DNA from: Verrucomicrobium spinosum DSM 4136 = JCM 18804
Lineage (GTDB): Bacteria > Verrucomicrobiota > Verrucomicrobiia > Verrucomicrobiales > Verrucomicrobiaceae
Assembly: GCF_000172155.1 (NCBI RefSeq)
Contig: NZ_ABIZ01000001.1
Span: 6,295,105-6,359,104 of the forward strand
DNA length: 64,000 bases
Reading direction: 5' to 3'
The notes beneath the pieces are model-generated. The model did not search any database. It had not been told where the DNA came from and saw only the letters and a program-made list of their open reading frames with translations. Below, in pieces: positions 41,715-51,403 of the stretch (its first letter is position 1; each line of letters begins with the position of its first letter). A program made the position numbers and the translations under genes.

Positions 41715-41848
41715 GCTTCCGAATCGCGTCACTACGTGACCATGGCCGGGAGTAGAAAGGGCGAGAGCCCAAGCCCCGGAAATGAGCCCTGCTGGAATTC
41801 ATCCGACCGTTTTCGGGGATTGCTCCGATAGCCCTGTGGACAACCCCA

Positions 41849-43999
41849 ATGGCCGACTATTCTCCTATGTTCCCTACTCGATCTCCCATCCGTCCCGGAA
41901 TCCACTTCCCACTAGGTGCCACTGCCGGACTGGACGGCACCAATTTTGCCATCTACTCCGCTCATGCCACCCGCATGGAGCTGTGCCTCTTCGATGGGCC
42001 CAAGCTACAACGGGAGACGCGCATCTCCCTGCCCGAGTGCACGGATCACGTCTGGCACGGCTTTGTTCCCGGCGTCAAGGCCGGCCAGGTGTATGGCTAC
42101 CGGGCGCACGGTCCCTATGAGCCCGAGATGGGCCACCGGTTCAACCCCCAAAAGGTCCTGCTTGACCCCTATGCCAAGGCCATAGGTCGACCCATGGTCC
42201 GCTGGGGCCCCTCCCTCTTCGGCTACCGTACCGGGGCTGCCAGGGAGGACCTGAGCATTGACCGGAAAAACTCTGCGCATCTGGCGCCTCTGGGCATGGT
42301 GATGGACACACGCTTCGACTGGGGGGGCGACGAACCGCCCCGCGTGCCCTGGAGGGAGACCGTCATCTATGAGGCCCACGTGAAGGGTTTTACCAAGAAC
42401 CTGGCCGCCCTTCCGGAACATCTTCGCGGCACTTACGCTGGCCTCGCTTCAGATCAGGCCATCCGGTTCCTGAAGGATCTGGGCATCACCACGGTGGAGC
42501 TTTTGCCGGTGCACCACCACCTGGATGACGCCTTCCTCCTGGAGAACGGCCGGACGAACTATTGGGGCTACAACACACTCTCTTTCTTTGCCTTTGAGCC
42601 GGAATACGCCGCCTCCCGTGATCCCCATGAAGCCATGCGCGAATTCAAAGGCATGGTGAAACGGCTTCATCAAGCCGGGCTGGAGGTGATACTGGATGTC
42701 GTGTACAATCACACTGCGGAAGGCAGCCAGCGCGGGCCCACCCTCTCTTTGCGCGGGCTGGACAACGCCTCTTATTACCGGCTCTCACCGGCCTCCGCCC
42801 GCTACTGCGAAGACTTCACCGGCTGCGGAAACACTGTCAACACCATGAACCCCGCCGGACTCCGGCTCGTGATGGACAGCCTCCGCTACTGGGTGACGGA
42901 GATGCATGTGGATGGCTTCCGCTTTGACCTGGCCAGCGCCCTGGCCCGTGAGGCGCATGGCTGGGACAAGCATGGATCCTTCTTTGATGCCATCGGCCAG
43001 GATCCCGTGCTCAGCCAGGTCAAGCTCATCGCCGAACCCTGGGATATCGGCATGGGCGGCTACCAGGTGGGCAACTACCCCACAGGATGGGCGGAGTGGA
43101 ACGGCCGCTATCGCGACCAGATCCGCCGCTTCTGGAAAGGCGTGGATGTCGCCAACGACGCCGCCTTCCGCTTCAGCGGCAGCGCGGATCTCTACAACCA
43201 TAGCGGACGGCATCCCCAGGCCAGCATCAACTTCATCACTGCCCACGATGGCTTCTGCCTGCGCGATCTGGTGAGCTACAATGACAAGCACAATGAGCGC
43301 AACGGGGAGGACAACCGCGACGGAGCCAACGATAACGAGAGCTGGAACTGCGGACATGAGGGTGACCCCGCCCCGCCGGAGGTGCAGGCACTCAGGAAAC
43401 AACAGGCCAAAAACTTCATCGCCACCCTCTTCCTCTCGCAGGGTGCCCCCATGCTCGTGGCCGGGGACGAACGCTGGCACACCCAGCAAGGCAACAACAA
43501 CACCTACTGCCAGGACAATGAACTGACCTGGCTGTCCTGGGACTGGCAGGACGACGCGGTCGAGATGCGGGACTTCACCCGCAGCGTCATCGCTCTGCGT
43601 CGGGAGGAAGCCGTCCTCTCCCGCAAGTACTTCCTCACCGGACAGTCCCATGGCCCCAATCTGCCCAAGGACGTCATCTGGTGGAACCCTGAAGGCAGGG
43701 AAATGGAAGGAAGGGACTGGGAGGCAGGATTCACCCGATGCTTCGGCATGCTTCTGCCCGGAGCCGCCCTGCAGTTGAAGCACGAGGACGGCTCCCTGCT
43801 AAGGAGCAATACCGTGCTCGTACTGATCAACGGGCACTATGAAGATCTCACCATGGTGTTGCCCGCCACAGACGGCACAGGGGACTGGACCTTCCGTCTT
43901 ACCACCTGCGACCGCGTGCCAAGGGAGAATTTCGTGAGCGGAGCTGAGGTCAATCTCCCGGCACGGAGCCTGACTGTCTTCACCTCCGCGCCTGAATGA
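41849..43999 (+). CDS. glgX: Glycogen debranching enzyme GlgX (GH13_11)
   Basis: A 716-aa isoamylase-type enzyme that cuts alpha-1,6 branches. The N-terminal CBM48 region ([20 protein letters not shown]) leads to the barrel, with [14 protein letters not shown], catalytic Asp in [12 protein letters not shown], catalytic Glu in LIAEPWDIG and [13 protein letters not shown]. The C-terminal domain ends [14 protein letters not shown]. The start at 41849 fits; a Met seven residues in is an alternative. It works with malQ upstream. A 9-bp GC stem-loop follows the stop. Confidence 0.95.
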   Translation: MADYSPMFPTRSPIRPGIHFPLGATAGLDGTNFAIYSAHATRMELCLFDGPKLQRETRISLPECTDHVWHGFVPGVKAGQVYGYRAHGPYEPEMGHRFNPQKVLLDPYAKAIGRPMVRWGPSLFGYRTGAAREDLSIDRKNSAHLAPLGMVMDTRFDWGGDEPPRVPWRETVIYEAHVKGFTKNLAALPEHLRGTYAGLASDQAIRFLKDLGITTVELLPVHHHLDDAFLLENGRTNYWGYNTLSFFAFEPEYAASRDPHEAMREFKGMVKRLHQAGLEVILDVVYNHTAEGSQRGPTLSLRGLDNASYYRLSPASARYCEDFTGCGNTVNTMNPAGLRLVMDSLRYWVTEMHVDGFRFDLASALAREAHGWDKHGSFFDAIGQDPVLSQVKLIAEPWDIGMGGYQVGNYPTGWAEWNGRYRDQIRRFWKGVDVANDAAFRFSGSADLYNHSGRHPQASINFITAHDGFCLRDLVSYNDKHNERNGEDNRDGANDNESWNCGHEGDPAPPEVQALRKQQAKNFIATLFLSQGAPMLVAGDERWHTQQGNNNTYCQDNELTWLSWDWQDDAVEMRDFTRSVIALRREEAVLSRKYFLTGQSHGPNLPKDVIWWNPEGREMEGRDWEAGFTRCFGMLLPGAALQLKHEDGSLLRSNTVLVLINGHYEDLTMVLPATDGTGDWTFRLTTCDRVPRENFVSGAEVNLPARSLTVFTSAPE

Positions 44000-44016
44000 G
44001 CCCCTCAGGCAGTCAG

Positions 44017-44038
44017 GCCCCGCCGACACCGGCGGGGC
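44017..44038. terminator. GC-rich stem-loop between convergent genes
   Basis: A perfect 9-bp stem (GCCCCGCCG and CGGCGGGGC) with a 4-nt loop lies 17 bp after the glgX stop. It has only two T residues after it, so it is a weak or factor-assisted terminator, and being symmetrical could also serve the HD-domain gene on the opposite strand. Confidence 0.6.
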
Positions 44039-44100
44039 TTGACCGTCCTCCCTCACCCCAAGAGGATCAGGAGATAGACTCGCAGGGTGCATGGCCCCGT

Positions 44101-44685
44101 TTACGGCTTTACCTGCAGGATGGTATTTGCCAGCATCTGCCGCGCCACCCGGAGATTCACAGGCAAAGGAGCACGTTTCATGGCTTCGAGGAACAAAATG
44201 GCGTTCTCGATGGTGTGGATCAGGTCGGGCGAGTGGAGCCGGGCAATTAGATTGTCCATCAGATCTGCCACCTTCACCGCCACTGCCACATCCGAGCCTT
44301 GCAGCACCTGGGTGATGTAGTCAGCTTCAGGCATCTCTTCCTGACGGGTGAGAGCCTGCACTGCCAAGGCCACACTGGTACCGAAAACGGCCTCCACCAG
44401 ACCGGGGTCTGTGGGAGTCTTCTCCAGCACATCATGCAGCAGGGCCACCACTGAATACTCGGGAGCATCCAGCAAGAGGACGTTGTGAACAATATTGGCC
44501 ACGCGATAGGCATGATCCGCCTCCGGTTCGTCAGGATCACTGCGGCGGAATCCATCCAGATGGCGATTGGCGAAGGACGCTGCCTTCAGCACATCAGAGT
44601 CGGTGGAATCAAGGTAGAGGAATTGCGCCATCCCTACCACAGGATTGGCGTGGGCCTGGAGGGGCATGCTGGATAGAAGGGTCAT
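44101..44685 (-). CDS. SpoT/MESH1-like HD-domain protein
   Basis: A 194-aa protein with the RelA/SpoT-type HD fold: HAYRVANIVHNVLLLD, VALLHDVLEKTPTD, VFGTSVALAVQALTR and VAVKVADLMDNL. These place it near small alarmone hydrolases. The usual HDxxED motif reads HDVLEK, so the second acidic residue is Lys. The other metal-ligand positions are present. It may hydrolyse ppGpp or a related nucleotide, or have lost this. It lies 241 bp downstream of the RND pump gene on the same strand. Confidence 0.8.
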   Translation of the reverse strand: MTLLSSMPLQAHANPVVGMAQFLYLDSTDSDVLKAASFANRHLDGFRRSDPDEPEADHAYRVANIVHNVLLLDAPEYSVVALLHDVLEKTPTDPGLVEAVFGTSVALAVQALTRQEEMPEADYITQVLQGSDVAVAVKVADLMDNLIARLHSPDLIHTIENAILFLEAMKRAPLPVNLRVARQMLANTILQVKP

Positions 44686-44926
44686 GCGTCAAATGGGGGT
44701 TTGGGGAGCGCGAGGGCCCGATGGCCCGCGCACTCTCACTTGGACGGAAATCGCATGCCAACGCGCAACTGGGTGCAGTCGTTTCATCCGAATCCACCTG
44801 CCCCTGAACGAGTCACCAGCCCCTCCCCTGGTATTCTTTCGCCAATGTGGCGACAGCCCCCTGCGACTCCCCCTGGCATCCCGGCTTCGCCTTTCTCACA
44901 GCAGAAGCCGGGGACAACTCCGTCAT

Positions 44927-47900
44927 CTAGCCTGCATGCCCTGGCACCGCCGCGGAGGGCGTCTCCGCCTCCGCCTCCTTTTTCGGCGGTCCAGAGATCT
45001 TTTCCGCCAGAGTCTGGACCTCCTTATAGAGCCACGGGATGAAGAAGACTCCGATCAAGGTGGCGGCAGTCATGCCAAAACACACCGCCGTACCCAAACT
45101 CTGTCGGCTGGCTGCACCGGCCCCGGAAGAGAGCACCAGAGGCACCACCCCCAGGATGAAGGCCAGGGAGGTCATGATGATCGGCCTCAGCCGGAGCTTC
45201 GCCCCTTCCAGCGCTGCCTCCTCAATGCCCATGCCAGCTTCCCGCCGCACCTTGGCAAACTCCACAATCAGAATGGCGTTCTTCGCCGCCAGACCAATGA
45301 GCATCACCAGACCGATCTGCACGTACACATCATTGGTCAGCCCCCGCATCCAAGCACCGAAGAAGGCTCCGAATACGCCAATGGGCAGGCCAAAAAGGAC
45401 CGCAAAGGGCACAGCCCAGCTTTCATACTGGGCAGCCAGCACAAGGAAGACGAACAAGAGAGCCAGACCTAGAATGATGCCCTGCTGTCCGGCCGCCTGT
45501 TTTTCCTGCAGAGCCGTGCCCGTCCATTCGTAGCCGTAGCCGTCCGGAAGGTTTTCCTTGGCCAGCTCTTCCATCGCCTCAATGACCTGGCCTGAACTCA
45601 CTCCAGGAGCCCCGGTGGCCGTTATTTCCGAGGTCCGGTAGAGGTTGAAGTGAGGCAGCAGATCCGCGCCGGTGCTGGACTCCACCTTGGCGAAGGTGCT
45701 GAAGGGCACCATGCTCCCGTCTGCGCTGCGCACGTAGATGTTGTAGATGTCCTCCGGCACCATGCGATAGGCCGGCTCTGCCTGCACCTTCACCTGGAAG
45801 CTGCGGCCAAAGAGGGTGAGATCATTCACATACAGCCCACCCAGATAGCTCTGCAGGGCGCCAAAGACGCTGTCCAAGGGTACGCCCAACGTCTTGATCT
45901 TGTCGCGATCCAGATCCACAAAAGTCTGCGGCACCTGCGTGCTGTAGAAAGAGAACACCCGCGCCAGATCCGGCCGCTGGGACGCGGCAGCCAGCATTTT
46001 GTTGGAGACCTCCTGCAATTCTTCGGGGGAGCGGCCGCTCCGGTCCTGTAGTTCAAACTGCACGCCCCCGGCATTGCCCAGCCCCTGAATCGGCGGGGGC
46101 GAGGTCGGGATGATCATTGCTTCCGGGATCTGGCTCACCTTGGCATAGATGGCAGGAACGATTTGTGCCACCTGCTCAGACGGGTCGGGCCGCTCCTTCC
46201 AGTCCTTCAGCGAGACAATGCAAACCCCGGCATTGGAACTGCGCGCCCCACTCAGGAGGTTCAGACTGCCGATCGTGATCACATCGCTGACCCCAGGCGT
46301 CTTCGCGAGGATGTCCTCCACCTTCCGGAGCACCTTGTCTGTCCTCTCCTGAGAGGCTCCATCAGGCAGCGTGGTGATCACAAACAGGTAGCCCATGTCC
46401 TCATCAGGCAGGAAGGAGGTGGGAAGTTGTTTCAGCAATCCAAAGGTTCCGGCGTAAAGCCCTGCCAGCAGCACGAGGGCGATGACCGCATAGCGGATAA
46501 GCCAGCGGCAGATGCTTACATAGTGCCCGGTGACGCGGTCAAACCAGCGGTTGAACGCAGCCAACCCCCGCCCCAGGGGACCCCTGGGCGGCTCCCGGTG
46601 GCGCAGCAGCATCACGCAGAGTGCCGGGGTCAGAGTCAATGCCACCAGCGCGGACAACATCACCGACACGGAAAGGGTGATCGCAAACTGCTGGTAGAGC
46701 TTGCCTGTGATGCCGCCCATGAATGACACCGGCACAAAAACAGAACACAATACCAGGGCAATGGCGATGACCGGCCCCGACACCTCGTGCATGGCCTTGC
46801 GTGTGGCGGCCAGCGGGCTCAACCCCTTCTCGATATGGTGCTCCACCGCCTCCACCACCACGATGGCGTCATCCACCACCAGACCGATGGCAAGCACCAT
46901 GGCGAACAGGGTGAGGGTGTTGATGGTGAAACCGAGCGGTCCGAAGATGGCGAATGTCCCGATAAGAGACACCGGCACCGCCAGCATGGGGATCAGGGTG
47001 GCGCGCCAGTTGCCCAGGAAGATAAACACCACCACGACCACCAGCACAAAGGCCTCCGCCAGGGTGTGAATCACTTCCTCAATCGACGCCGTCACAAACA
47101 GTGTCGTGTCGAAGCTCACCTTCACCTCCATCCCGCTCGGGAAGGCGGTGGCCAGCTCATTCATGCGCTTCTTGCAGGCCTCTGCGGTATCCAGCGCGTT
47201 CGCGGTGGGGAGCTGGAAAATCCCTATGAGCGCTGCCGGAGAGCCATTGATGCGACCGAAGCTCGCGTAATCCTTGCCCCCCAGTTCCGTCCGGGCCACG
47301 TCTCGCAGCCGTACTACGGTGCCGTCCGCCAGCGTGGTCAGCACAATTTCCCCGAACTCATCCGGCTGCACGAGCCGGCCCTTCACATTCACGGAGAACT
47401 GGAATTCCGTGCCTTTCTCCGCTGGCGGCGCACCGATCTGCCCTGCCGCCGCCTGCACGTTTTGCTCGGCCAGCGCCTTGGAGACATCATTGGCAGTCAG
47501 CCCCAGTTTGGCCAGCTTGTCCGGCTGGAGCCAGACCCGCATGGAGTAGTCCTTCTGTGTGAAAATCTGGACCGCCCCCACCCCTTGCACACGGGCAAGC
47601 TCAGACTGCAGATTCAGGAAGGCGTAGTTGTTGAGAAAGAGGTCATCATAGGTGCCGTCTGGTGAGCTGAGAGCAAAGACCAGCAGCATGTCTGGAGACT
47701 GCTTGGTCACGGTGATGCCGTTTTTTGTCACATCCGTGGGCAGTTTGGGCTGGGCCCGGGCCACGCGGTTCTGCACATCCACGGCTGCATCGTCGATGTT
47801 CTTGCCCACCTTGAACGTCACCTTGATGGAGCTCTGGCCATCACTGGTGCTTCCGCTGGACATGTAGAGCATGTCCTCCGCGCCGTTGATTTCCTGCTCC

Positions 47901-48094
47901 AGCGGGGTGGTGACCGTCTCCTCCACCACCTTCGAGCTCGCCCCCGGGTAGGTGGCGGTCACCTGAATGGTGGGGGGCGTCATGTCGGGGTAGCGGGCGA
48001 TGGGCAGCGAGCGCAACCCCAGCCAGCCTACCAGCAGGATCAAAATCGAGATGACCATCGCGAACACGCGACGGTTGATGAAGAACTGGGCCAT
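44927..48094 (-). CDS. RND efflux transporter, HAE1 (AcrB-like)
   Basis: A 1055-aa multidrug pump of the hydrophobe/amphiphile efflux family. It has twelve membrane segments and two large periplasmic loops. The proton relay is intact: Asp-Asp in AIGLVVDDAIVVVEAV (TM4) and Lys in LIGLAAKNAILIVEFAK (TM10). It starts MAQFFINRRVFAMVISIL, a normal HAE1 N-terminus. It is downstream of a HlyD-type adaptor by 24 bp. No TolC-type outer-membrane gene is in the operon. Under likely TetR control. Confidence 0.95.
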   Translation of the reverse strand: MAQFFINRRVFAMVISILILLVGWLGLRSLPIARYPDMTPPTIQVTATYPGASSKVVEETVTTPLEQEINGAEDMLYMSSGSTSDGQSSIKVTFKVGKNIDDAAVDVQNRVARAQPKLPTDVTKNGITVTKQSPDMLLVFALSSPDGTYDDLFLNNYAFLNLQSELARVQGVGAVQIFTQKDYSMRVWLQPDKLAKLGLTANDVSKALAEQNVQAAAGQIGAPPAEKGTEFQFSVNVKGRLVQPDEFGEIVLTTLADGTVVRLRDVARTELGGKDYASFGRINGSPAALIGIFQLPTANALDTAEACKKRMNELATAFPSGMEVKVSFDTTLFVTASIEEVIHTLAEAFVLVVVVVFIFLGNWRATLIPMLAVPVSLIGTFAIFGPLGFTINTLTLFAMVLAIGLVVDDAIVVVEAVEHHIEKGLSPLAATRKAMHEVSGPVIAIALVLCSVFVPVSFMGGITGKLYQQFAITLSVSVMLSALVALTLTPALCVMLLRHREPPRGPLGRGLAAFNRWFDRVTGHYVSICRWLIRYAVIALVLLAGLYAGTFGLLKQLPTSFLPDEDMGYLFVITTLPDGASQERTDKVLRKVEDILAKTPGVSDVITIGSLNLLSGARSSNAGVCIVSLKDWKERPDPSEQVAQIVPAIYAKVSQIPEAMIIPTSPPPIQGLGNAGGVQFELQDRSGRSPEELQEVSNKMLAAASQRPDLARVFSFYSTQVPQTFVDLDRDKIKTLGVPLDSVFGALQSYLGGLYVNDLTLFGRSFQVKVQAEPAYRMVPEDIYNIYVRSADGSMVPFSTFAKVESSTGADLLPHFNLYRTSEITATGAPGVSSGQVIEAMEELAKENLPDGYGYEWTGTALQEKQAAGQQGIILGLALLFVFLVLAAQYESWAVPFAVLFGLPIGVFGAFFGAWMRGLTNDVYVQIGLVMLIGLAAKNAILIVEFAKVRREAGMGIEEAALEGAKLRLRPIIMTSLAFILGVVPLVLSSGAGAASRQSLGTAVCFGMTAATLIGVFFIPWLYKEVQTLAEKISGPPKKEAEAETPSAAVPGHAG

Positions 48095-48118
48095 GGTGGT
48101 CTCCGGTGAAGGTGGATG

Positions 48119-49384
48119 TTACTTGCCGTCGTTCGCTGCCGGTTTCTCTCCCGAGGGAGCCGCGGGTGCAGAGGGTGGGACAGGGGCGGCCTCCGGCGCT
48201 TTCCCTGGAGCGGGTGCAGTCGGCGGAGCAGGCTTGCCCCCCTCGTCCGTGCTGGCCTGTTGCGGGTTCACGACCATGCCAGCCCTTGCTTTTTGCAGCC
48301 CTTCCACCACCACTCTTTCGCCTGGCTTGAGTCCGTTCGTGACGATGAAATAATCTTCAAACCGGTCCTTGGCCACGATGGAGCGCTGCTCGACCTTGTT
48401 GCCCTCGCCCACCACCATCACCGACTGTACGCTCTGTGTGTTTACCACCGCCCGCTGAGGCACCAGCACCACATCCGGCCGCTCCTCCGTCATAGCCCGC
48501 ACCCGGCCAAACTGGCCCGGCTTGAGAAGGCCTTCGGCATTCGGGAAGGACACCACAATTTTCAGCGTTCCCGCCTTGGCATCCAGTGCACGATCCGCAA
48601 ACTCAAATTTGCCGATATGCTCATAAGTTGTGCCATCACTGAGAAGCAGGCGGAACTGCATGGCCGCGCTGTGTTTTTCCCGCGCCTCGTCATCCCCCAT
48701 GAACCGGCGTTGAAAGCGGATGTAGTTCCCCTCCGGCACGTTGAACTGCACCCGCATGGGATCCACGATGGACACCACAGCCAGCAGCATGGTGTCAGAG
48801 CTGCTGCCCACATAGTTTCCTACATCCACGAGGCGGGCTCCGATGATCCCGTCAAACGGGGCCCTCATCACCGTGTACCCCAGGCTGAGTTCTGCGGAGG
48901 TCAGGGCCGCCTTCAAGGCCAGCACCTCGGAGTCTGCCACCCGGGCATTGGCATTGGCCGTGTCCAGATCCTGCTGGGAGATCGCATTCTGCTTTACCAG
49001 AGGCACCAGCCGTTTGGCATCCGCCCGGGCTCTTTCCGCAGTGGCTTCAGCTTTGGCGACATTTGCCCTCGCCTGCTCCACTGCGGCTTCGTAGGGCTTG
49101 GGGTCAATCTCAAACAGCAGATCCCCTTTCTTCACCAGCCCCCCTTCCCGGAAGGGTGCCTGGGTGAGAAACCCCTGCACTCGCGCCCGGATCTCCACCG
49201 TGGCCGCCGCCTGCGTCTGCGCCACGCTATCTACAAAAATGGGCACCGTTCGCTGGATCGTCTGGGCCACGATCACAGCCGGGGGCGGCGGAGCCATGGT
49301 CTGCTGCTTTTTTTTCCCACAGGCGGGGAATAACACGGCAGCGGTCAAGACTGCCGCCAGGTGGGGAACTGCTTTGAGTTTCAT
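48119..49384 (-). CDS. RND periplasmic adaptor (AcrA-like)
   Basis: A 421-aa membrane-fusion protein that joins the RND pump to an outer-membrane channel. The N-terminal hydrophobic stretch ends LFPACGKKK, a lipoprotein-like site though not a standard lipobox. The lipoyl half (VEIRARVQGFLTQAPF), alpha-hairpin (EQARANVAKAEATAERARAD), second half MRAPFDGIIGARLVDVG and beta-barrel segments follow, ending with a Pro/Ala-rich tail. The ATG at 49384 overlaps the stop of the TetR gene by 4 bp. It is the second gene of the tetR-acrA-acrB-like operon. Confidence 0.93.
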   Translation of the reverse strand: MKLKAVPHLAAVLTAAVLFPACGKKKQQTMAPPPPAVIVAQTIQRTVPIFVDSVAQTQAAATVEIRARVQGFLTQAPFREGGLVKKGDLLFEIDPKPYEAAVEQARANVAKAEATAERARADAKRLVPLVKQNAISQQDLDTANANARVADSEVLALKAALTSAELSLGYTVMRAPFDGIIGARLVDVGNYVGSSSDTMLLAVVSIVDPMRVQFNVPEGNYIRFQRRFMGDDEAREKHSAAMQFRLLLSDGTTYEHIGKFEFADRALDAKAGTLKIVVSFPNAEGLLKPGQFGRVRAMTEERPDVVLVPQRAVVNTQSVQSVMVVGEGNKVEQRSIVAKDRFEDYFIVTNGLKPGERVVVEGLQKARAGMVVNPQQASTDEGGKPAPPTAPAPGKAPEAAPVPPSAPAAPSGEKPAANDGK

Positions 49385-50019
49385 GGAGGAGTGGATCGGG
49401 AGATGGAACGGAGCGCACATTCGGACACAAACCGGGCCTGGGCCTTCCACGATTTGGGTGACAGCAGCCCTGACGCCCACTGGCGAAACAAGGCCACGAC
49501 CATCCCCTGGATGACCATGGTAAAGAGCCGGGGATCCCCCGGACGGAACTCACCTGCCCTCTGCCCTGCCGCAATGCGGGCAGCGAGCCAGGATTCAAAC
49601 CTGTTTCTCAGGGCCTCCAGCCGCTTCTGCGAGGCGGGCTCCTTCATCACCTCCACCCCTTCCGAGAAATAAATCTGGATGAGGCTGATATCGCGGCTCG
49701 CATACTCAACCTGAGACTCCACCACCACTCGCAGTGCCTCATGCGGACCCGCCGCGGCCTTCACCGCCTCTTGAACATGGCGCGTCACGCCAGACATCTG
49801 TCGCTCCAGCAGCCCCATGAAGAGGTCCTCCTTTCCGGAGAAGTAACGATAGATCGCACCGGTGGCATATTCCGCAGCTCGGGCAATATCCTCCATGGAG
49901 GTGCGATGGTAGCCCTTCGCCGCAAATTCCTGCGCCGCTGCCGACAGCAGCCCCTCGATCTTCCTTTCCCGTTCCCGGGTCCGGCGATCGGCTGTCTGTA
50001 GCTGTGAATGAGTATTCAC
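49381..50019 (-). CDS. TetR/AcrR family repressor of the RND pump
   Basis: A 212-aa regulator if started at the GTG at 50019. HTH: EGLLSAAAQEFAAKGYHRTS and DIARAAEYATGAIYRYF. Frames starting at 50100 would pass through the upstream gene's terminator and the promoter, so they are rejected. The GTG lies inside the first of two operator-like palindromes, close to the likely transcription start, so the mRNA may be nearly leaderless. The stop overlaps the adaptor's start codon, which puts the regulator first in the operon it should control. Confidence 0.85.
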   Translation of the reverse strand: MNTHSQLQTADRRTRERERKIEGLLSAAAQEFAAKGYHRTSMEDIARAAEYATGAIYRYFSGKEDLFMGLLERQMSGVTRHVQEAVKAAAGPHEALRVVVESQVEYASRDISLIQIYFSEGVEVMKEPASQKRLEALRNRFESWLAARIAAGQRAGEFRPGDPRLFTMVIQGMVVALFRQWASGLLSPKSWKAQARFVSECALRSISRSTPP

Positions 50020-50058
50020 GTTCCTGAATACGTATTCACTTTTGCAATTGGATGTCAA
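50004..50058 (-). promoter_or_regulatory. RND operon promoter with tandem TetR operators
   Basis: A TTGACA -35 box reads on the minus strand at 50058-50053. Downstream, two palindromes lie 20 bp apart: TGAATACGTATTCA (50025-50038, perfect) and GTGAATGAGTATTCAC (50004-50019, outer arms perfect). Both share TGAATnnnnATTCA. They cover the -10 region and the start codon, the usual place for TetR repression. The -10 itself is poor. Confidence 0.7.
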
Positions 50059-50063
50059 GCGAC

Positions 50064-50097
50064 GAAAAAAATGCCAACCCCGTCTCGAGGCTGGCAT
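50064..50097 (-). terminator. Intrinsic terminator of the beta-propeller gene
   Basis: A stem of ATGCCA (50071-50076) and TGGCAT (50092-50097) with inner pairing is followed on the minus strand by a run of T residues (50065-50071). It lies about 30 bp after the stop of the YVTN protein and just before the RND operon promoter. Confidence 0.8.
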
Positions 50098-50126
50098 CAT
50101 AGACTCTTAGAGGCGGGCGCCTCAGG

Positions 50127-51215
50127 CTATTTCTTCGCCCAGGCCAGACCATCAGCCACCTTGCCCACATCCACCAACGACTCCACCTTCCACGCTTTTA
50201 GATCGATCACCGCCACCTGGGCGCTGGCGTCACAAGACACATAGGCCTTGGCTCCATCGGGGCTGACAATCAATGCCTGGGGAGCGGCGGGCACGTCCAC
50301 GGCACGGCCCAGCTTCATGGTGGCCAGATCCACTTCCACCACCAGGTTGCGGTTGATGATGGTCACCAGCAGGGTTTTGCCATCAGGGGTGGCCGCTGTG
50401 CCATAGCCGTAGTCCGGCAGAGGAATGCTGTTCTTTACCGTGTTCGTCGCGGTGTCCACCACCACCAGGAGCGGCTGCACCTGATCCGAGGTAAAGGCCA
50501 GCTTGTCATCCACAGACAGGGAGATGCGCTGGGTACGCGGTGCCACCTTGATGCTGGTGAGGAGCTTCCGGGCCTCCAGATCCAGCACCGAGACCGTGCC
50601 GGATTCCACATTCGCCGTGTAGCCGCGCTTGCCGTCTTTGGAAACGGTCAGCATGTGGGACTCAGGATGTCCCGTCGGCACGGAGCCTAGAATCTTGAAA
50701 GTCTTGGGATCAATGACGGCCACCGAGTTCTCCAGCTCTGTGGTTACGTAGAGCAGCCCCGTCTTCTCGCAGGTGATCGGGCAGTGCGGCCGCACCCCTT
50801 TGCCAAAGTCGATCGTCGCCACAATGGCCTTCTTTTCCAGATCGATCACGCGAATGAGCTGGCCATCCGTGCCCGGCTTGCCCACGCCCGAGTTCCCAAA
50901 GATGGGGACAAACGCCAGCTTGCCGTCCGCCGAAGCTGACACCTCATGCCCGGTGATCCCCTCTTCCGGCACCACCGCGATTTGTTTATTGGTCTTGGGA
51001 TCGATCAACGATAGCGTGCGGTCCCCTTTGTTGGTGACGAGCACGGTGCCCTGCACCACAGGGGCGACAGTGCTCTCCGCAAGGGACGCTCCGACAAAGG
51101 CCAGCAAGGAAAGGGCCCCCAATGAGATGACCTTGAGGATGCGGGGACGCGCCACGGGGAGACTTGCGCCAGGAGGCAAAGAAGGGATGGCAGACGAGGT
51201 GTTGCAGGTGCTCAT
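50127..51215 (-). CDS. Exported YVTN/YncE-like beta-propeller protein
   Basis: A 362-aa protein with a hydrophobic signal segment (about residues 28-45, VISLGALSLLAFVGASLAES). Seven repeated blades of the YVTN type follow, for example KTNKQIAVVPEEGITGHEVS, YVTTELENSVAVIDPKTFKI and GYTANVESGTVSVLDLEARK. YncE-like proteins are periplasmic and of unclear role. The ATG at 51215 opens the signal; upstream codons pass through a terminator. It lies downstream of the ABC transporter operon but is separated from it by a strong terminator. Confidence 0.88.
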   Translation of the reverse strand: MSTCNTSSAIPSLPPGASLPVARPRILKVISLGALSLLAFVGASLAESTVAPVVQGTVLVTNKGDRTLSLIDPKTNKQIAVVPEEGITGHEVSASADGKLAFVPIFGNSGVGKPGTDGQLIRVIDLEKKAIVATIDFGKGVRPHCPITCEKTGLLYVTTELENSVAVIDPKTFKILGSVPTGHPESHMLTVSKDGKRGYTANVESGTVSVLDLEARKLLTSIKVAPRTQRISLSVDDKLAFTSDQVQPLLVVVDTATNTVKNSIPLPDYGYGTAATPDGKTLLVTIINRNLVVEVDLATMKLGRAVDVPAAPQALIVSPDGAKAYVSCDASAQVAVIDLKAWKVESLVDVGKVADGLAWAKK

Positions 51216-51301
51216 GAAGGAAGGAATGAACGAATGAGAAATGCGAAACGAGGGATGGGGCCAGCCCGCATTCTTGCCCTTCCCGCGTGCGGTTGAAAGC
51301 G

Positions 51302-51350
51302 CAAAAAAAGGGCGGCCTGCAGGTTGGCAGGCAAAAAGAACGCCCGCCCC
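51302..51350 (-). terminator. Intrinsic terminator of the ABC transporter operon
   Basis: On the minus strand a GGGCGG/CCGCCC outer stem encloses an inner GCCTGC/GCAGGC stem and is followed by a run of seven T residues (51303-51309). It lies about 55 bp after the ATPase stop. Confidence 0.8.
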
Positions 51351-51360
51351 ACGGGTGATC

Positions 51361-51399
51361 TTGCCGTCTCCGGCAAACGGGACGGCGAATTGTCCCGTT
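51361..51399. promoter_or_regulatory. Two adjacent small hairpins after the ABC ATPase gene
   Basis: TTGCCG/CGGCAA (51361-51376, 4-nt loop) and AACGGGAC/GTCCCGTT (51376-51399, 8-nt loop) are perfect inverted pairs between the ATPase stop and the terminator. They may stabilise the 3' end of the transcript. No known motif is recognised. Confidence 0.45.
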
Positions 51400-51403
51400 G
51401 GGT

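Noticed and set aside
42785-43783. 332-codon minus-strand frame
   Set aside because: It is antisense to glgX, valine- and alanine-rich, without a recognisable fold.
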